Positions 40,414 to 52,330 of a DNA stretch of 64,000 nt are shown here, in pieces. The position numbers were made by a program, and so were the translations under genes. Within the stretch, counting starts at the first letter, position 1; every line of letters begins with the position of its first letter. The DNA comes from Pohlia nutans (Eukaryota; Streptophyta; Bryopsida; Bryales; Mniaceae), in assembly GCA_022496805.1 (NCBI GenBank), contig CM040104.1:1108650-1172649 (forward strand), in the 5' to 3' direction. The notes beneath the pieces are model-generated. The model ran no database searches, was not told the origin of the DNA, and saw only the letters and a list, made by a program, of their open reading frames with translations.

Positions 40414-40731
40414 TATTGAAGGTTAGATTAGAATGCCAAAGCCTCACACAAACACTTGGAATGCATAGGAAAGAGATGATCTTTACTCATGGGCTGCCCC
40501 TCTTAAGTAGCACACCCAAGGGAGTCCCCTTGGCAAACCATATGGGACATCAGCCCATACTCCACTCCTAGTACACTAGGATCAGCCCATATCACTTGGG
40601 AGACCCAATTCTCATTATCTCTAACTAGTACCACTTCTCTAGTTGCATGTCTAGCTCATTCGCATCATCTACTCTAGCTAATGCGCATGGCTATGAGCAA
40701 CTTCAGCCCACGCAATCATCCGACTTCAACA
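40414..40731 (-). repeat. 3' LTR of K
   Basis: 318 bp, ending CCGACTTCAACA, a variant shared with its 5' partner. Confidence 0.93.
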
Positions 40732-43700
40732 CTCCCACTTTGCAAATAGCCAAAGCCTTCGAGCCCAAATGCTATCACTAGTCTTTGATGTCGATCTCTC
40801 GCAAGAGCCTTTGTCAGCACGTCCGCCACCATGTGCTCCGTTGGACAATACTTCAACTCTATCACCTTCATCTCTAACTTCTCTCGAATGAAGTGATATT
40901 GCACATCAATGTGCTTTGTACGTGAGTGATGCGTTGGATTCTTCGCCAATGACATACTCCCTTGGTTGTCACACATGATTGTTGTAGCCTCCTCTTGAGT
41001 GCATCTCACATCCGCCATTAGTTGCCTCAACCAAATGGCCTCCTTCGTACCGTGGCTCGTCGCCATGTACTCCGCCTCAACCGTTGACGTGGCCGTGGTT
41101 TGTTGGCGCTTGCTATTCCATGAAACGGCCCCCGATCCAACTTTGAACATGTACCCCGTGGTGGATCTACGATCATTGGTATCACCCGCATAATCCGCAT
41201 CACAATACCCACTCAACACAATGTTGTCACCTCCAAGACACAACCTCACATCACTTGTGCCTTTCAAGTACCGCATGATCCTCTTGACCGCAACCCAATG
41301 ACTTGAACCCGGTCTTGCCATGTGTTGACTCACAACGCTGATTGGATACGCAAGGTCCGGCCTTGTTGCAATCATAGCATACATCAATGACCCTACAGCT
41401 TGCTTGTATGGCACATCCACCATAGATTGAGCCTCTAATGCATACTCCTCATCGGTAAGTTTCACGAGTTTGGAATTCACATCCAACGGAGTGCCAACCG
41501 GTTTGCAATCCTCCATGCCAAAGCGTTTGAGCACATCCATAACATACTTGCTTTGATTCATTGTTATGGTGCGTGTTGCTCTATCTCGCACAAACTCAAC
41601 TCCTAAACAAAAGTGCAACTCACCGAGATCACTCATCTCGTACTCGTTCTCAAGCATTGCCTTCAATGCCTTCAAAGAGCTCATACAACTTGCAAGGATG
41701 ATCAAATCATCCACATATATGATCACGATGACCACATGTTGCCCCTTTTGCATGAAATACAAGCTGTGATCAGCGATGCTCCTTGTGAACCCGATATGAA
41801 CAAGAAACGTGTCAATCTTTTGATACCATGCGCGTGGAGATTGCTTCAACCCATACAATGACTTGTTCAACTTGCAAACAAGGTTCTCATTACCTCGTTG
41901 CACAAATCCTTCGGGTTGTACCATGTAGATGTCCTCGTCCAACTCGCCGTTCAAGAACGCCGTCTTCACATCCATTTGATGCATTTCCAAATCCATGGCA
42001 GCCCCGATGGCCAAAATGCATCGAATAGTGGTGAATTTCGCCACCGGTGCAAAGGTCTCATGAAAATCAACACCTTCGATTTGTGAAAAGCCCTTTGCCA
42101 CCAATCTTGCCTTATAACGAACCACATCACCCGTTGCATCTCTCTTTGCACGAAATACCCACTTACAACCGATAGCGTTGCGATTCTTGGGGAGGGGAGT
42201 CAATTCCCAAGTGCCATTGTCCATCAACGATTTGTACTCCTCTTGCATGGCTTGCTCCCACTTGTTTGCATCATCACAACTCAACGCTTCACGAATCGTC
42301 AATGGAGCATCTAAAAGTGCAACGTTTGCATGCTCCTCCTCACTTTGAGGGAGAATATGATTCTTCCACCACTCGCCAAGTGGTCTACGATTTCTCTCTG
42401 GATAACGACGATCGCTCGAGGATGCATTGTCTTCAACCGCCGTTGCTTGTGCCTTTTTCTCGCCATTCTTCGTCTTCAAAGGTCGCTCCTCAATATGTTC
42501 CTCATCACCACCATCTTCGTCTTCATCAACAATATCAATAACGGGAGATTTGGAAGATTGGTCCACAATCGCTGGTTTATCGCCACTTCTCCCACTTGGA
42601 CCATCGTCCAAATTGTCTTCAACCTTGGAATTCTCGCAAAATGTCACATCACGAGCTCGAATGATCTTCTTGGTCTCGAGCGACATGAGCCTGTACGCCT
42701 TGGTACCTTCACAATATCCAAGAAACACACATTTTGTTGCCTTGGCCTCAAGTTTGGTTCTTTGAGAATCGGGTACCTTTGCAAATGCGATGCATCCAAA
42801 TGTGCGCATGTGCTCCACGCGGGGAGGCCTCCCACTCCACGCTTGCTCTGGTGTCATGTTTTGAACCGCACTCGTCGGGCATCGGTTGCGTGTGTACACC
42901 GCAGTCACCACCGCTTCCGCCCAAAGGTCCAAACTCAAATTTTGTGCATGCAACATACTCCTTGCCATTTCCACAATTGTTCGATTTGCACGCTCTGCAA
43001 CTCCGTTTTGTTGTGGTGTATATGGCGTTGTGGTTTGTCTAGCAATGCCTTCTTTCTTCAATAACTCTCCAAATTGGTTGGACATGAACTCGCCGCCATT
43101 ATCCGATCGAAACACCTTGATCTTGTGCTCGGATTGCTTCTCAACCAACGCCTTGAACTCTTTGAACTTCTCAAAACACTCACTCTTTGCTTTGATCGGA
43201 TACAACCATATCTTCCTCGAAAAATCATCAATGAAAGTCACAAAATACTTGCAACCCCCCATAGACGTGGTCTTCATTGGACCACACACGTCGGAATGCA
43301 CAATCTCAAGAACCTTGGTTGCACGAGTTGCCCCGTCAACTGGAAACGGTGAGCGTTGTTGCTTGCCTTCAATACAACCCTCACATGTGAATGAACTAGG
43401 CGCGACGTGTGATTGTGCAAGATCCATGCCACTTACCATTCCACGCAGTGCTTTCACACTCTTGACATTCAAATGCCCGAGACGACGATGCCACAACGCC
43501 AACTTGTCTTCGTTTGAACTCGATTGCACCAACGTTGCGGATTCCGCCGCGTGCATCTTGGAAAACTTGATTTGGTACAAGCCGTTGACTTCGTGTATAA
43601 TGGCCACCTCCTCACGACTTGGAGACAACACAAAACACCCTTGGTCGCTAAATTCCACTCGCAAATGCTTCATCACCAAATGTCGCACCGATAAAAGATT

Positions 43701-44780
43701 TGCCTTCAACTTGGGAACGTGGAGGACATCATGGATGGTAATTGTCTTCACACGACCCTTCACCTCGGTGTCTACGACGATGGATCCTTTACCCACGGCT
43801 TGAAGAACCGTATCATCACCCAAAATGACATTCTTTGGAGATATGACGTGATATGATTGGAAACAAGTCCTAATGGGCGCCATGTGACTCGAGGCTCCCG
43901 AATCAACAATCCAATCGATCACACTACCATTGCATGACACGTCACTTGCCATCATTGCATACTCGTCCCCGTCATCACACCAAGAAGAGACGCTAGTCAT
44001 AAATGCGTACTCATCACCTGCATCGTTGACCTTTGTATTGTTGGCACTTTCCTCTCTCTTGCGTTTGTAGCAAAATTTTGCCAAGTGGCCCTTCTTACCG
44101 CAATAGTAGCATACCTTGTCTGTAGAGCTCCCACTGGCACCGCTCTTGGATTGCTTCGCCATAAGCGCCGCGCTATCGCCACGAGTCTCGTTCTCTTTGC
44201 GCCGCGAGAGTTCATGCAACAACCGTGATGTCACATAATCAAGAGTGAGCTCTGCAATGGGCCTACTCTCCATAGCAACGATAAGATACTCGTACGACGG
44301 CGGCAAACTCTCGAGGAGCGTCATAACGATATCACCGTCGGTAATGTTGACGTCTGCGCCGTTGAGCTGATCCGCAAGAGCCTTGACTTTGTTGATGTGC
44401 GCCAACATGTCGTCGTTTTCTTCCATCTTGATGGTGAAAAACTTGCGCCTCAAAAACAAGATATTGACCAAGCTCTTTGCCTCATGAATATTGCAAAGCT
44501 TGGCCCATGCCTCGGCGGGAGTCTTGCACGACCGAATATGAGAAAGCTGGGAATCAGAAAGATTAAGAGCCAAAATCGCAAAGGCCTTTTTCTCTCGCCG
44601 AGTGTACGCAGTTCGTACCCTAGCCTCGGCGTCGGACGAAGGCGGTTCCTCACTACCCTCAACTATCTCCCACAATTCTTTTTCGGCCATGACCATTTCC
44701 ATCTTGAATTTCCACAAGTGGAAGTTGACGCCATCGAACTTGTCTACAACCTTAGCACCTTCACCCTCAAATGTAGCCAT
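40716..44780 (-). CDS. Copia gag-pol polyprotein, element K (intact, 1354 aa)
   Basis: It is three codons shorter than the other copies because the acidic linker between integrase and RT has lost three acidic residues (IVDEDEDGGDEEH). Everything else is in order: CCHC, DSGAS, integrase DDE, YVDD and RNase H. Other private changes are PIAELTL in gag, SSWCDDG near the gag/protease boundary, QSEEEH near the RT start and RLVIAF at the tail. NLSLDLWAE is shared with L. The linker is variable in length among Copia elements, so the loss is probably neutral. The ATG is at 44778-44780. Confidence 0.93.
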   Translation of the reverse strand: MATFEGEGAKVVDKFDGVNFHLWKFKMEMVMAEKELWEIVEGSEEPPSSDAEARVRTAYTRREKKAFAILALNLSDSQLSHIRSCKTPAEAWAKLCNIHEAKSLVNILFLRRKFFTIKMEENDDMLAHINKVKALADQLNGADVNITDGDIVMTLLESLPPSYEYLIVAMESRPIAELTLDYVTSRLLHELSRRKENETRGDSAALMAKQSKSGASGSSTDKVCYYCGKKGHLAKFCYKRKREESANNTKVNDAGDEYAFMTSVSSWCDDGDEYAMMASDVSCNGSVIDWIVDSGASSHMAPIRTCFQSYHVISPKNVILGDDTVLQAVGKGSIVVDTEVKGRVKTITIHDVLHVPKLKANLLSVRHLVMKHLRVEFSDQGCFVLSPSREEVAIIHEVNGLYQIKFSKMHAAESATLVQSSSNEDKLALWHRRLGHLNVKSVKALRGMVSGMDLAQSHVAPSSFTCEGCIEGKQQRSPFPVDGATRATKVLEIVHSDVCGPMKTTSMGGCKYFVTFIDDFSRKIWLYPIKAKSECFEKFKEFKALVEKQSEHKIKVFRSDNGGEFMSNQFGELLKKEGIARQTTTPYTPQQNGVAERANRTIVEMARSMLHAQNLSLDLWAEAVVTAVYTRNRCPTSAVQNMTPEQAWSGRPPRVEHMRTFGCIAFAKVPDSQRTKLEAKATKCVFLGYCEGTKAYRLMSLETKKIIRARDVTFCENSKVEDNLDDGPSGRSGDKPAIVDQSSKSPVIDIVDEDEDGGDEEHIEERPLKTKNGEKKAQATAVEDNASSSDRRYPERNRRPLGEWWKNHILPQSEEEHANVALLDAPLTIREALSCDDANKWEQAMQEEYKSLMDNGTWELTPLPKNRNAIGCKWVFRAKRDATGDVVRYKARLVAKGFSQIEGVDFHETFAPVAKFTTIRCILAIGAAMDLEMHQMDVKTAFLNGELDEDIYMVQPEGFVQRGNENLVCKLNKSLYGLKQSPRAWYQKIDTFLVHIGFTRSIADHSLYFMQKGQHVVIVIIYVDDLIILASCMSSLKALKAMLENEYEMSDLGELHFCLGVEFVRDRATRTITMNQSKYVMDVLKRFGMEDCKPVGTPLDVNSKLVKLTDEEYALEAQSMVDVPYKQAVGSLMYAMIATRPDLAYPISVVSQHMARPGSSHWVAVKRIMRYLKGTSDVRLCLGGDNIVLSGYCDADYAGDTNDRRSTTGYMFKVGSGAVSWNSKRQQTTATSTVEAEYMATSHGTKEAIWLRQLMADVRCTQEEATTIMCDNQGSMSLAKNPTHHSRTKHIDVQYHFIREKLEMKVIELKYCPTEHMVADVLTKALARDRHQRLVIAFGLEGFGYLQSGSVEVG

Positions 44781-45752
44781 ATCCTTGATTGAAGGACGTA
44801 CGCTCACAAAATTCAGCCCCTAGAAAGCTAAGAAAAATTGTTTTTATGATTTTTGACAATTTTGTGATTTGTGAAGCAAATTGCACACGTACGTGCTTCT
44901 AATGCCTCCAAACTAATTCCAAACACTAAATCAGCACCTTTGTGCTACACATCAACCTCACAACACTCAATCGTGATGGTTCTTAGTGAATTTGCACAAG
45001 ATCATACCACAACACCCTAACTAGGAGAATTGCGCACTCGTTGGCTCAAATCCACTCAAATCAGCACCCTTGTGCTTCACAACACGTAATGCACTCTATG
45101 GACACCCTTGTGCCTTCCAAGGACTCTAAATCAATGCAAATTCAGCCCCTTCAAGTCCTAATTGCATTGAAATTCATCAAATCAGCCCCGTTGTGCATTC
45201 ACTAACCCAAACTCTAATTTTGAGCACTCCAAGGGCATAACTCACATTCCAAACCCTTGTGCAAGAATTGCAATACCAAAATCAGATTGTAGACTCACCC
45301 CAAGAGCCTCAAAGCATAAAAGTGCCTTGCAACAACACAAGTGCACAAATTGAGCACAAATTGAGCCAATAAGCTCCAATAAGCTCCAATAAGCTCCAAT
45401 AAGCTCCAATCAGCTCCAATATACTCCAACAAGCACCAATAAGCTCCAAAGCTCCAATTCAGCCCTTGTAGACGTGTATAAACTCCAAAAGTGCTCCAAA
45501 GTGCTCCAAAAGCTCCAAATCAACAAATGATAGCTCCAAAGTGCGAATTCAGCCCTCCAACACGTAGATCAAAGGTAGGAAGATTGTAATACCTCCCAAT
45601 GTCGAAATCAGCCCACCAAAGCTCGAATTCAGCCCTCCAAAGTTCCAAATCAGCGCTCCAATACTCCAAAATCAGCGCTCCAAAGCACGACCTCCACACA
45701 ATGAGCAATCTAATCTTTGACTCACGCAAAACACATGAGTGGGCCCATAACC
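44781..45752 (-). other. Leader of K
   Basis: 972 nt with five 10-bp units near 45367-45418 (CAATAAGCTC on the plus strand) and the recurrent TCAGCCC/TCAGCAC motifs (GCTGA on the coding strand). No gene. Confidence 0.7.
45739..45752 (-). other. Primer-binding site of K
   Basis: The minus strand reads GGTTATGGGCCCAC. Confidence 0.85.
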
Positions 45753-46070
45753 TATTGAAGGTTAGATTAGAATGCCAAAGCCTCACACAAACACTTGGAA
45801 TGCATAGGAAAGAGATGATCTTTACTCATGGGCTGCCCCTCTTAAGTAGCACACCCAAGGGAGTCCCCTTGGCAAACCATATGGGACATCAGCCCATACT
45901 CCACTCCTAGTACACTAGGATCAGCCCATATCACTTGGGAGACCCAATTCTCATTATCTCTAACTAGTACCACTTCTCTAGTTGCATGTCTAGCTCATTC
46001 GCATCATCTACTCTAGCTAATGCGCATGGCTATGAGCAACTTCAGCCCACGCAATCATCCGACTTCAACA
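45753..46070 (-). repeat. 5' LTR of K
   Basis: 318 bp, identical by eye to 40414-40731 and followed by TACTC. Confidence 0.94.
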
Positions 46071-46075
46071 TACTC

Positions 46076-46843
46076 ATCACCTGCATCGTTGACCTTTGTA
46101 TTGTTGGCACTTTCCTCTCTCTTGCGTTTGTAGCAAAATTTTGCCAAGTGGCCCTTCTTACCGCAATAGTAGCATACCTTGTCTGTAGAGCTCCCACTGG
46201 CACCGCTCTTGGATTGCTTCGCCATAAGCGCCGCGCTATCGCCACGAGTCTCGTTCTCTTTGCGCCGCGAGAGTTCATGCAACAACCGTGATGTCACATA
46301 ATCAAGAGTGAGCTCGCTAATGGGCCTACTCTCCATAGCAACGATAAGATACTCGTACGACGGCGGCAAACTCTCGAGGAGCGTCATAACGATATCACCG
46401 TCGGTAATGTTGACGTTTGCGCCGTTGAGCTGATCCGCAAGAGCCTTGACTTTGTTGATGTGCGCCAACATGTCGTCGTTTTCTTCCATCTTGATGGTGA
46501 AAAACTTGCGCCTCAAAAACAAGATATTGACCAAGCTCTTTGCCTCATGAATATTGCAAAGCTTGGCCCATGCCTCGGCGGGAGTCTTGCACGACCGAAT
46601 ATGAGAGAGCTGGGAATCAGAAAGATTAAGAGCCAAAATGGCAAAGGCCTTTTTCTCTCGCCGAGTGTACGCAGTTCGTACCCTAGCCTCGGCGTCGGAC
46701 GAAGGCGGTTCCTCACTACCCTCAACTATCTCCCACAATTCTTTTTCGGCCATGACCATTTCCATCTTGAATTTCCACAAGTGGAAGTTGACGCCATCGA
46801 ACTTGTCTACAACCTTAGCACCTTCACCCTCAAATGTAGCCAT
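46076..46843 (-). pseudogene. gag N-terminal part of J
   Basis: 256 codons run from MATFEGEG through the CCHC knuckle (CYYCGKKGHLAKFC) to the NDAGDEY segment where K inserted. The private change GANVNITD replaces GADVNITD. Joined lengths with 37108-40413 give the standard 1357 codons, so no other lesion is evident. Confidence 0.9.
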
Positions 46844-47802
46844 ATCCTTGATTGAAGGACGTACGCTCACAAAATTCAGCCCCTAGAAAGCTAAGAAAAA
46901 TTGTTTTTATGATTTTTTGACAATTTTGTGATTTGTGAAGCAAATTGCACACGTATGTGCTTCTAATGCCTCCAAACTAATTCCAAACACTAAATCAGCA
47001 CCTTTGTGCTACACAACAACCTCACAACACTCAATCGTGATGGTTCTTAGTGAATTTGCACAAGATCATACCACAACACCCTAACTTGGAGAATTGCGCA
47101 CTCGTTGGCTCAAATCCACTCAAATCAGCACCCTTGTGCTTCACAACATGTAATGCACCCTATGCACACCCTTGTGCCTTCCAAGGACTCTGAATCAATG
47201 CAAATTCAGCCCCTTCAAGTCCTAATTGCATTGAAATTCATCAAATCAGCCCCGTTGTGCATTCACTAACCCAAACTCTAATTTTGAGCACTCCAAGGGC
47301 ATAACTCACATTCCAAACCCTTGTGCAAGAATTGCAATACCAAAATCAGATTGTAGACTCACCCCAAGAGCCTCAAAGCATAAAAGTGCCTTGTAACAAC
47401 ACAAATGCACAAATTGAGCACAAATTGAGCCAATAAGCTCCAATAAGCTCCAATAAGCTCCAATAAGCTCCAATGAGCTCCAATATACTCCAACAAGCAC
47501 CAATAAGCTCCAAAGCTCCAATTCAGCCCTTGTAGACGTGTATAAACTCCAAAAGTGCTCCAAAGTGCTCCAAAAGCTCCAAATCAACAAATGATAGCTC
47601 CAAAGTGCGAATTCAGCCCTCCAACACGTAGATCAAAGGTAGGAAGATTGTAATACCTCCCAATGTCGAAATCAGCCCACCAAAGCTCGAATTCAGCCCT
47701 CCAAAGTTCCAAATCAGCGCTCCAATACTCCAAAATCAGCGCTCCAACGCACGACCTCCACACAATGAGCAATCTAATCTTTGACTCACGCAAAACACAT
47801 GA
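46844..47802 (-). other. Leader of J
   Basis: Same layout as K, with five 10-bp units near 47430-47482 (one reads CAATGAGCTC). No gene. Confidence 0.7.
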
Positions 47803-47816
47803 GTGGGCCCATAACC
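47803..47816 (-). other. Primer-binding site of J
   Basis: The minus strand reads GGTTATGGGCCCAC. Confidence 0.85.
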
Positions 47817-47954
47817 TATTGAAGGTTAGATTAGAATGCCAAAGCCTCACACAAACACTTGGAATGCATAGGAAAGAGATGATCTTTACTCATGGGCTGC
47901 CCCTCTTAAGTAGCACACCCAAGGGAGTCCCCTTGGCAAACCATATGGGACATC
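47817..47954 (-). repeat. 5' LTR of J, inner 138 bp
   Basis: It is interrupted after ACATC by element L. The outer 180 bp are at 53626-53805. Confidence 0.92.
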
Positions 47955-48272
47955 TATTGAAGGTTAGATTAGAATGCCAAAGCCTCACACAAACACTTGG
48001 AATGCATAGGAAAGAGATGATCTTTACTCATGGGCTGCCCCTCTTAAGTAGTACACCCAAGGGAGTCCCCTTGGCAAACCATATGGGACATCAGCCCATA
48101 CTCCACTCCTAGTACACTAGGATCAGCCCATATCACTTGGGAGACCCAATTCTCATTATCTCTAACTAGTACCACTTCTCTAGTTGCTAGTCTAGCTCAT
48201 TCGCATCATCTACTCTAGCTAATACGCATGGCTATGAGCAACTTCAGCCCACGCAATCATCCTACTTCAACA
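47955..48272 (-). repeat. 3' LTR of L
   Basis: 318 bp of the ATTATCTC subtype with AATACGCATGG. Confidence 0.93.
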
Positions 48273-51200
48273 CTCCCACTTTGCGAATAGCCAAAGCCTT
48301 GGAGCCCAAATGCCACCACTAGTCTTTGATGTCGATCTCTCGCAAGAGCCTTTGTCAGCACGTCCGCCACCATGTGCTCCGTTGGACAATACTTCAACTC
48401 TATCACCTTCATCTCTAACTTCTCTCGAATGAAGTGATATTGCACATCAATGTGCTTTGTACGTGAGTGATGCGTTGGATTCTTCGCCAATGACATACTC
48501 CCTTGGTTGTCACACATGATTGTTGTAGCCTCCTCTTGAGTGCATCTCACATCCGCCATTAGTTGCCTCAACCAAATGGCCTCCTTCGTACCGTGGCTCG
48601 TCGCCATGTACTCCGCCTCAACCGTTGACGTGGCCGTGGTTTGTTGGCGCTTGCTATTCCATGAAACGGCCCCCGATCCAACTTTGAACATGTACCCCGT
48701 GGTGGATCTACGATCATTGGTATCACCCGCATAATCCGCATCACAATACCCACTCAACACAATGTTGTCACCTCCAAGACACAACCTCACATCACTTGTG
48801 CCTTTCAAGTACCGCATGATCCTCTTGACCGCAACCCAATGACTTGAACCCGGTCTTGCCATGTGTTGACTCACAACGCTGATTGGATACGCAAGGTCCG
48901 GCCTTGTTGCAATCATAGCATACATCAATGACCCTACAGCTTGCTTGTATGGCACATCCACCATAGATTGAGCCTCTAATGCATACTCCTCATCCGTGAG
49001 TTTCACGAGTTTGGAATTCACATCCAATGGAGTGCCAACCGGTTTGCAATCCTCCATGCCAAAGCGTTTGAGCACATCCATAACATACTTGCTTTGATTC
49101 ATTGTTATGGTGCGTGTTGCTCTATCTCGCACAAACTCAACTCCTAAACAAAAGTGCAACTCACCGAGGTCACTCATCTCGTATTCGTTCTCAAGCATTG
49201 CCTTCAATGCCTTCAAAGAGCTCATACAACTTGCAAGGATGATCAAATCATCCACATATATGATCACGATGACCACATGTTGCCCCTTTTGCATGAAATA
49301 CAAGCTGTGATCAGCGATGCTCCTTGTGAACCCGATATGAACAAGAAACGTGTCAATCTTTTGATACCATGCGCGTGGAGATTGCTTCAACCCATACAAT
49401 GACTTGTTCAACTTGCAAACAAGGTTCTCATTACCTCGTTGCACAAATCCTTCGGGTTGTACCATGTAGATGTCCTCGTCCAACTCGCCGTTCAAGAACG
49501 CCGTCTTCACATCCATTTGATGCATTTCCAAATCCATGGCAGCCCCGATGGCCAAAATGCATCGAATAGTGGTGAATTTCGCCACCGGTGCAAAGGTCTC
49601 ATGAAAATCAACACCTTCGATTTGTGAAAAGCCCTTTGCCACCAATCTTGCCTTATAACGAACCACATCACCCGTTGCATCTCTCTTTGCACGAAATACC
49701 CACTTACAACCGATAGCGTTGCGATTCTTGGGGAGGGGAGTCAATTCCCAAGTGCCATTGTCCATCAACGATTTGTACTCCTCTTGCATGGCTTGCTCCC
49801 ACTTGTTTGCATCATCACAACTCAACGCTTCACGAATCGTCAATGGAGCATCTAAAAGTGCAACGTTTGCATGCTCCTCCTCACCTTGAGGGAGAATATG
49901 ATTCTTCCACCACTCGCCAAGTGGTCTACGATTTCTCTCTGGATAACGACGATCGCTCGAGGATGCATTGTCTTCAACCGCCGTTGCTTGTGCCTTTTTC
50001 TCGCCATTCTTCGTTTTCAAAGGTCGCTCCTCAATATGTTCCTCATCACCACCATCTTCGTCATCTTCGTCTTCATCAACAATATCAATAACGGGAGATT
50101 TGGAAGATTGGTCCACAATCGCTGGTTTATCGCCACTTCTCCCACTTGGACCATCGTCCAAATTGTCTTCAACCTTGGAATTCTCGCAAAATGTCACATC
50201 ACGAGCTCGAATGATCTTCTTGGTCTCGAGCGACATGAGCCTGTACGCCTTGGTACCTTCACAATATCCAAGAAACACACATTTTGTTGCCTTGGCCTCA
50301 AGTTTGGTTCTTTGAGAATCGGGTACCTTTGCAAATGCGATGCATCCAAATGTGCGCATGTGCTCCACGCGGGGAGGCCTCCCACTCCACGCTTGCTCTG
50401 GTGTCATGTTTTGAACCGCACTCGTCGGGCATCGGTTGCGTGTGTACACCGCAGTCACCACCGCTTCCGCCCAAAGGTCCAAACTCAAATTTTGTGCATG
50501 CAACATACTCCTTGCCATTTCCACAATTGTTCGATTTGCACGCTCTGCAACTCCGTTTTGTTGTGGTGTATATGGCGTTGTGGTTTGTCTAGCAATGCCT
50601 TCTTTCTTCAATAACTCTCCAAATTGGTTGGACATGAACTCGCCGCCATTATCCGATCGAAACACCTTGATCTTGTGCTCGGATTGCTTCTCAACCAACG
50701 CCTTGAACTCTTTGAACTTCTCAAAACACTCGCTCTTTGCTTTGATCGGATACAACCATATCTTCCTCGAAAAATCATCAATGAACGTCACAAAATACTT
50801 GCAACCCCCCATAGACGTGGTCTTCATTGGACCACACACGTCGGAATGCACAATCTCAAGAACCTTGGTTGCACGAGTTGCCCCATCAACTGGAAACGGT
50901 GAGCGTTGTTGTTTGCCTTCAATACAACCCTCACATGTGAATGAACTAGGTGCGACGTGTGATTGTGCAAGATCCATGCCACTTACCATTCCACGCAGTG
51001 CTTTCACACTCTTGACATTCAAATGCCCGAGACGACGATGCCACAACGCCAACTTGTCTTCGTTTGAACTCGATTGCACCAACGTTGCGGATTCCGCCGC
51101 GTGCATCTTGGAAAACTTGATTTGGTACAAGCCGTTGACTTCGTGTATAATGGCCACCTCCTCACGACTTGGAGACAACACAAAACACCCTTGGTCGCTA

Positions 51201-52330
51201 AATTCCACTCGCAAATGCTTCATCACCAAATGTCGCACCGATAAAAGATTTGCCTTCAACTTGGGAACGTGGAGGACATCATGGATGGTAATTGTCTTCA
51301 CACGACCCTTCACCTCGGTGTCTACGACGATGGATCCTTTACCCACGGCTTGAAGAACCGTATCATCACCCAAAATGACATTCTTTGGAGATATGACGTG
51401 ATATGATTGGAAACAAGTCCTAATGGGCGCCATGTGACTCGAGGCTCCCGAATCAACAATCCAATCGATCACACTACCATTGCATGACACGTCACTTGCC
51501 ATCATTGCATACTCGTCCCCGTCATCACTACAAGAAGAGACGCTAGTCATAAATGCGTACTCATCACCTGCATCGTTGACCTTTGTATTGTTGGCACTTT
51601 CCTCTCTCTTGCGTTTGTAGCAAAATTTTGCCAAGTGGCCCTTCTTACCGCAATAGTAGCATACCTTGTCTGTAGAGCTCCCACTGGCACCGCTCTTGGA
51701 TTGCTTCGCCATAAGCGCCGCGCTATCGCCACGAGTCTCGTTCTCTTTGCGCCGCGAGAGTTCATGCAACAACCGTGATGTCACATAATCAAGAGTGAGC
51801 TCGCTAATGGGCCTACTCTCCATAGCAACGATAAGATACTCGTACGACGGCGGCAAACTCTCGAGGAGCGTCATAACGATATCACCGTCGGTAATGTTGA
51901 CGTCTGCGCCGTTGAGCTGATCCGCAAGAGCCTTGACTTTGTTGATGTGCGCCAACATGTCGTCGTTTTCTTCCATCTTGATGGTGAAAAACTTGCGCCT
52001 CAAAAACAAGATATTGACCAAGCTCTTTGCCTCATGAATATTGCAAAGCTTGGCCCATGCCTCGGCGGGAGTCTTGCACGACCGAATATGAGAAAGCTGG
52101 GAATCAGAAAGATTAAGAGCCAAAATCGCAAAGGCCTTTTTCTCTCGCCGAGTGTACGCAGTTCGTACCCTAGCCTCGGCGTCGGACGAAGGCGGTTCCT
52201 CACTACCCTCAACTATCTCCCACAATTCTTTTTCGGCCATGACCATTTCCATCTTGAATTTCCACAAGTGGAAGTTGACGCCATCGAACTTGTCTACAAC
52301 CTTAGCACCTTCACCCTCAAATGTAGCCAT
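48257..52330 (-). CDS. Copia gag-pol polyprotein, element L (intact, 1357 aa)
   Basis: The full complement of domains and active-site residues is as described for A. NLSLDLWAE in the integrase core is shared with K, which makes the two close relatives, but L keeps the full acidic linker. The tail reads FGLQGFGYSQS. With identical LTRs, an intact frame, primer site and polypurine tract, this copy is among the best candidates for a mobile source element. The ATG is at 52328-52330. Confidence 0.94.
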   Translation of the reverse strand: MATFEGEGAKVVDKFDGVNFHLWKFKMEMVMAEKELWEIVEGSEEPPSSDAEARVRTAYTRREKKAFAILALNLSDSQLSHIRSCKTPAEAWAKLCNIHEAKSLVNILFLRRKFFTIKMEENDDMLAHINKVKALADQLNGADVNITDGDIVMTLLESLPPSYEYLIVAMESRPISELTLDYVTSRLLHELSRRKENETRGDSAALMAKQSKSGASGSSTDKVCYYCGKKGHLAKFCYKRKREESANNTKVNDAGDEYAFMTSVSSCSDDGDEYAMMASDVSCNGSVIDWIVDSGASSHMAPIRTCFQSYHVISPKNVILGDDTVLQAVGKGSIVVDTEVKGRVKTITIHDVLHVPKLKANLLSVRHLVMKHLRVEFSDQGCFVLSPSREEVAIIHEVNGLYQIKFSKMHAAESATLVQSSSNEDKLALWHRRLGHLNVKSVKALRGMVSGMDLAQSHVAPSSFTCEGCIEGKQQRSPFPVDGATRATKVLEIVHSDVCGPMKTTSMGGCKYFVTFIDDFSRKIWLYPIKAKSECFEKFKEFKALVEKQSEHKIKVFRSDNGGEFMSNQFGELLKKEGIARQTTTPYTPQQNGVAERANRTIVEMARSMLHAQNLSLDLWAEAVVTAVYTRNRCPTSAVQNMTPEQAWSGRPPRVEHMRTFGCIAFAKVPDSQRTKLEAKATKCVFLGYCEGTKAYRLMSLETKKIIRARDVTFCENSKVEDNLDDGPSGRSGDKPAIVDQSSKSPVIDIVDEDEDDEDGGDEEHIEERPLKTKNGEKKAQATAVEDNASSSDRRYPERNRRPLGEWWKNHILPQGEEEHANVALLDAPLTIREALSCDDANKWEQAMQEEYKSLMDNGTWELTPLPKNRNAIGCKWVFRAKRDATGDVVRYKARLVAKGFSQIEGVDFHETFAPVAKFTTIRCILAIGAAMDLEMHQMDVKTAFLNGELDEDIYMVQPEGFVQRGNENLVCKLNKSLYGLKQSPRAWYQKIDTFLVHIGFTRSIADHSLYFMQKGQHVVIVIIYVDDLIILASCMSSLKALKAMLENEYEMSDLGELHFCLGVEFVRDRATRTITMNQSKYVMDVLKRFGMEDCKPVGTPLDVNSKLVKLTDEEYALEAQSMVDVPYKQAVGSLMYAMIATRPDLAYPISVVSQHMARPGSSHWVAVKRIMRYLKGTSDVRLCLGGDNIVLSGYCDADYAGDTNDRRSTTGYMFKVGSGAVSWNSKRQQTTATSTVEAEYMATSHGTKEAIWLRQLMADVRCTQEEATTIMCDNQGSMSLAKNPTHHSRTKHIDVQYHFIREKLEMKVIELKYCPTEHMVADVLTKALARDRHQRLVVAFGLQGFGYSQSGSVEVG

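Larger units (their letters stand above)
40414..46070 (-). mobile_element. Family-1 Copia element K, full length, identical LTRs (5657 bp)
   Basis: It is inserted in the gag of J with a perfect duplication, TACTC (40409-40413 and 46071-46075). I find no difference between the two LTRs, which share two private variants (GTTGCATGTCTAG and CATCCGACTTCAACA). This is one of the most recent insertions in the window. Confidence 0.95.
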